A stretch of DNA of 64,000 bases. Origin: PHAA01 sp022706565 (GTDB lineage Bacteria > Bacillota > Syntrophomonadia > Syntrophomonadales > Syntrophomonadaceae). The translations under genes and the position numbers were made by a program. The DNA lies in assembly GCA_040769385.1 (NCBI GenBank), contig JAXGLD010000001.1, positions 620,001-684,000 on the forward strand, given 5' to 3'. Of the stretch, positions 60,692 through 64,000 are shown one piece after another; the stretch's first letter is position 1, and every line of letters begins with the position of its first letter. The notes under the pieces are model-generated. The model worked only from the letters and a program-made list of their open reading frames with translations, was not told where the DNA came from and ran no database searches.

Positions 60692-62683
60692 ATGCAGGAA
60701 TTCAGAATAAATTCAGATTATGTACCTACTGGTGATCAACCCGAGGCTATACGGCAGCTAGTAGAAGGGTTGCGACTGGGCTACCGTGACATGACCTTGT
60801 TGGGAGTAACCGGTTCCGGCAAGACATTCACCATGGCGCAGGTGATTCAGGCGGTACAGCGCCCCACCTTGATCATGGCTCCCAACAAAACCTTGGCCGG
60901 GCAGTTGTTCTCGGAATTCCGGCAGTTTTTCCCCGACAATGCGGTGGAATACTTTATCAGCTACTATGATTATTACCAGCCGGAAGCCTATGTGCCCCAT
61001 ACTGATACCTATATCGAAAAGGACTCATCCATAAACGATGAAATAGATAAGTTCCGTCATTCCGCTACCGCCTCCTTGTTGGAGAGGCGGGATGTCATCA
61101 TCATCGCCAGCGTTTCCTGCATATATGGTTTGGGAGCACCACAGGACTATTATAAAATGGCCATCTCCCTGCGCCCGGGAGCCCAGCTGCCCCGGGAGAG
61201 ACTCCTGCACCAGCTGGTGGAAAACCACTATGAGCGCAATGATACTACCTTCTTCCGAGGCAATTTCCGGGTTCGGGGGGATGTGGTGGAGATTTTTCCG
61301 GCCTCCTCATGGGACAAGGCCTTGCGGGTGGAGTTTTTCGGCGATGAAATCGAGCGCATTCTGGAATACAAACCAATGACCGGGGAGGTCTTGGGGAAAC
61401 AGATGCACGCCATGGTCTTTCCGGCCTCCCATTTCGTGACCACTCGTGATAATATGCTGGCCGCGGCAGAGGAGATCGAGGCCGAACTGGCCACGCAGGT
61501 TGAGAGGTTCCAAAAGGAAGGCAAGCTCTTGGAGGCGCAGCGCATCGCCCAGCGAACCAGGTACGATTTGGAGATGATCAAAGAAATCGGCTATTGCAAG
61601 GGGATAGAGAACTATTCCCGTTATATCACCGGGCGCCAGGCGGGGGAACCGCCCTATACCCTGATCGACTTTTTCCCTAGTGACTACCTTTTGTTCATGG
61701 ATGAATCGCATATTTCGGTGCCCCAGGTAAGGGGCATGTATGCGGGCGACCGTTCCCGCAAAGAAAACCTGGTCGAATACGGTTTCCGGCTTCCCTCGGC
61801 CCTAGACAACCGGCCCCTGACTTTCGAGGAGTTCGACCAAAGGATCAACAATGTCATTTATGTCAGCGCTACCCCCGGAGACTATGAGCTGGATAAGAGC
61901 AAGCTGGTAGCGGATCAGGTGATCCGGCCGACTGGATTGCTGGATCCGGTGATCGAAGTGCGCCCCACCCTTAATCAGATCGACGATTTAATGGCTGAGA
62001 TCCAGGTGCAAGTGCAGAAAGGATACCGGGTGCTGGTTACCACCTTGACCAAGCGCATGGCCGAGGACCTGACCGATTACCTGGCTGAGAACGGTATGAA
62101 GGTGCAGTACATGCACTCGGATGTGGAAGCCCTGGAGCGCATGGAGATAATTAGAGAACTGCGCAGTGGAGTGTTCGATGTGCTGGTGGGAATAAACCTT
62201 TTGCGGGAAGGACTGGACCTACCCGAGGTGTCTCTGGTGGCAATCCTGGATGCGGATAAGGAGGGGTTTCTGCGTTCGGGTCGGTCTCTGATCCAGACTG
62301 CCGGCCGTGCAGCCCGGAATGTAGAAGGCAAGGTGGTCATGTACGCTGATAGGGTGACTCCTTCGATGCAGCAGGCCATCGACGAAACCAATCGCCGTCG
62401 GGAGAAGCAGTCAGCCCATAACCTGGCCCATGGTATAACCCCAGAGTCCATAAAAAAAGCAGTCTTCGCAGCCATTGAAGCTACGGTTCAGGAAGATCCG
62501 ATGGAATACCAGCCTGCCTTTTTTGAAGGCTTGAGCAAAGATGAGAGAAACCGCCTGGCCAGTGAGTTGGAGATTGAGATGCGGAAAGCTGCCGAAGCCC
62601 TGGAGTTTGAAAGGGCGGCCCAACTGCGAGATTTAATCAGGGAACTTAACCTGCCTCCCAAAAAGAAGCGTAAGAAGAGATAG
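60692..62683 (+). CDS. uvrB: Excinuclease ABC subunit B
   Basis: Damage-verifying helicase-like subunit of nucleotide excision repair. 663 residues, full length. Walker A GVTGSGKTFTMA, the DNA-inserting beta hairpin YYDYYQPEAYVP, LLFMDESHISVPQVRGMYAGDRSRK, EFDQRINNVIYVSATPGDYE, helicase motif VLVGINLLREGLDLPEVSLVAILDADKEGFLRS, QTAGRAARN and the C-terminal UVR motif (RKAAEALEFERAAQLRDLI). AAGGAGC precedes the ATG. A TATAAT at 60655-60660 may be its -10 box, but no good -35 is present and I saw no LexA box. uvrA follows 20 bp later. Confidence 0.98.
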   Translation: MQEFRINSDYVPTGDQPEAIRQLVEGLRLGYRDMTLLGVTGSGKTFTMAQVIQAVQRPTLIMAPNKTLAGQLFSEFRQFFPDNAVEYFISYYDYYQPEAYVPHTDTYIEKDSSINDEIDKFRHSATASLLERRDVIIIASVSCIYGLGAPQDYYKMAISLRPGAQLPRERLLHQLVENHYERNDTTFFRGNFRVRGDVVEIFPASSWDKALRVEFFGDEIERILEYKPMTGEVLGKQMHAMVFPASHFVTTRDNMLAAAEEIEAELATQVERFQKEGKLLEAQRIAQRTRYDLEMIKEIGYCKGIENYSRYITGRQAGEPPYTLIDFFPSDYLLFMDESHISVPQVRGMYAGDRSRKENLVEYGFRLPSALDNRPLTFEEFDQRINNVIYVSATPGDYELDKSKLVADQVIRPTGLLDPVIEVRPTLNQIDDLMAEIQVQVQKGYRVLVTTLTKRMAEDLTDYLAENGMKVQYMHSDVEALERMEIIRELRSGVFDVLVGINLLREGLDLPEVSLVAILDADKEGFLRSGRSLIQTAGRAARNVEGKVVMYADRVTPSMQQAIDETNRRREKQSAHNLAHGITPESIKKAVFAAIEATVQEDPMEYQPAFFEGLSKDERNRLASELEIEMRKAAEALEFERAAQLRDLIRELNLPPKKKRKKR

Positions 62684-62703
62684 ATATATAAGGAAAGAGC
62701 ACG

Positions 62704-64000
62704 ATGAAAGACTACATTCATGTTAAAGGTGCCCGCGAACACAACCTGAAGAATATAGACGTCACCATACCCAGAGACAAGCTGGTGGTCTTTACCGGTA
62801 TATCAGGCTCAGGCAAGTCGAGCCTGGCCTTTGATACTATATACAGCGAGGGGCAAAGACGCTACGTGGAATCGCTGTCCACTTATGCGCGCCAGTTTTT
62901 AGGGCAGATGGACAAACCGGACGTGGATCATATCGAGGGGCTCTCTCCCTCCATATCCATCGACCAGAAAACGACTTCTCATAATCCCCGCTCCACAGTG
63001 GGTACCGTCACTGAGATCTACGACTATATCCGATTGCTGTTTGCCCGGGTAGGAAGACCGTATTGCCCCCACTGTCATAAGCCGATTCGCCGCCAGACGG
63101 TGGATGAGGTGGTGGATGTGGTGCAGTCTCTGCCAGAGGGCAGCCGCATCAAGGTGCTGGCACCTATCATCAAGGGGCAGAAGGGGGAGCACCGGAAAGT
63201 TATCCAGAAGCTGTTCAAAGATGGATTCACGCGGATAATTGTCGACGGATTCGAATACACAGCGGACGAAGGCATCGAGCTGGAGAAGAACAAAAAACAC
63301 GATATAAGCGCTGTCATAGATCGCCTGGTGGTGAAGCAAGGGATTCGCAGCCGCTTGGCAGAATCGCTGGAGTTGGCTTTCCAACTAGGCGAGGGATTGG
63401 TGGTTATCAGACGCATGGCTGATGAAGGGGAGGAGCATGATATGCTGTTCAGCCGTGAATTTGCTTGCTCCGAATGTGGTTTCAGCCTGCCCGAACTGAG
63501 CCCGCGCATGTTTTCCTTCAACAGTCCCTTTGGGGCATGCCCCGAATGCAACGGCTTGGGGGAGAGAAGAGAAATGGACCCCGATTTGGTACTGGACCTC
63601 GACCTCTCCCTAGAGGAGGGAGCTATCATCCCTTGGGCGCTTAATTCCCACAATTATTATCGCCAGCTGGTCTTGGGTATGAGTGAGAGATACAATATCC
63701 CGATGGACAAGCCACTAAGTACGATGAGTCCCAGCCAGTTGGATCTAATACTATATGGCAATAAGGGCGAGCAATTCAAGATCACCTATACCAATTCCTA
63801 TGGAGAGACGGGTACTTACTATACTCGTTTTGAGGGTGTTATCAATACATTGAAGAGACGCCACCACGAAACCAAGTCTGATGTGGCCCGGGAGGAAATG
63901 GAGAAGTTCATGACCATTAGTCTTTGTCCTGCGTGCCGGGGCAAGAGGCTGCGCCCGGAGATACTGTCGGTTCTGCTGGGGGAGAAAAACATCGCCGAGG
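62704..64000 (+). CDS. uvrA: Excinuclease ABC subunit A, N-terminal part (3' end outside window)
   Basis: Damage-recognising ABC ATPase of nucleotide excision repair. ATG 62704 follows AAGGAAAG; the frame stays open to the window edge, giving 432 of about 940 residues. It shows IHVKGAREHNLKNIDV, Walker A GISGSGKSSLAFDTIY, YARQFLGQMDKPDVD, the Q-loop SISIDQKTTSHNPRSTVGT, a first zinc-type CPHC pair, the CSECG...CPECNG zinc module and CPACRGKRLRPE near the edge. Co-transcribed with uvrB. Confidence 0.97.
   Translation, partial: MKDYIHVKGAREHNLKNIDVTIPRDKLVVFTGISGSGKSSLAFDTIYSEGQRRYVESLSTYARQFLGQMDKPDVDHIEGLSPSISIDQKTTSHNPRSTVGTVTEIYDYIRLLFARVGRPYCPHCHKPIRRQTVDEVVDVVQSLPEGSRIKVLAPIIKGQKGEHRKVIQKLFKDGFTRIIVDGFEYTADEGIELEKNKKHDISAVIDRLVVKQGIRSRLAESLELAFQLGEGLVVIRRMADEGEEHDMLFSREFACSECGFSLPELSPRMFSFNSPFGACPECNGLGERREMDPDLVLDLDLSLEEGAIIPWALNSHNYYRQLVLGMSERYNIPMDKPLSTMSPSQLDLILYGNKGEQFKITYTNSYGETGTYYTRFEGVINTLKRRHHETKSDVAREEMEKFMTISLCPACRGKRLRPEILSVLLGEKNIAE

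Overview
The window reads as about 64 kb of chromosome from a Gram-positive-type anaerobe of the class Clostridia. Three things point there. The gene orders hpf-secA-prfB and ftsE-ftsX-(M23 peptidase)-ctpA-(PDZ membrane protein)-uvrB-uvrA are typical of Firmicutes. There are many surface proteins with SLH or 'copper amine oxidase N-terminal' repeat domains. There is also a BKACE (beta-keto acid cleavage) enzyme. A Syntrophomonas-like lineage would fit, but this is inference. Gene density is high. I saw no tRNA, rRNA, insertion sequence, phage gene or CRISPR array. Both ends cut genes: a CBS/CorC-domain protein on the left and uvrA on the right.

Region 1 (1-22.1 kb) is an envelope and polysaccharide region. 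A minus-strand pair encodes a BKACE enzyme and GalE. A large polyprenyl-phosphate sugar phosphotransferase, a multidomain cell-wall amidase and an S-layer-anchored subtilase follow. A polysaccharide block then holds a PglD-like acyltransferase, a DegT aminotransferase, two different ATP-grasp enzymes, a Wzx-type flippase, and GT2 and GT4 glycosyltransferases. A convergent ECF sigma/anti-sigma pair, a TPR protein and an O-antigen ligase/polymerase-like protein close the region.

Region 2 (22.1-28 kb) encodes secreted proteins: a very acidic 706-residue surface protein, a TolC-family protein and a 613-residue acidic protein with fibronectin-like and Ig-like repeats. The sigma operon and the 706-residue surface protein share the same promoter signature (GGAAC, exactly 17 nt, TGTCTAAT). 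This suggests that the ECF factor controls both its own operon and the surface layer.

Region 3 (28-37.3 kb) holds the five enzymes needed to make a dTDP-3-acetamido-3,6-dideoxyhexose (RmlA, RmlB, FdtA/QdtA-like ketoisomerase, acyltransferase, aminotransferase). Interleaved are a GtrB-like glycosyltransferase and a GtrA-like membrane protein. A DUF6044-like membrane protein and a secreted GH26-like hydrolase end the block.

Region 4 (37.3-46.2 kb) contains a lipoprotein, an RND efflux operon (lipoprotein adaptor, permease, TetR regulator) with a promoter and a palindrome placed like an operator, a UDP-GlcNAc 2-epimerase, a phosphohexomutase, and a small membrane protein whose ribosome binding site lies in a perfect inverted repeat.

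Region 5 (46.2-64 kb) is housekeeping: ComF, a zinc-ribbon protein, ribosome hibernation factor, SecA, release factor 2 with its programmed +1 frameshift, a split transketolase, the FtsEX/M23/CtpA/MinJ-like division cluster, a PRK06851-type ATPase, UvrB and UvrA.
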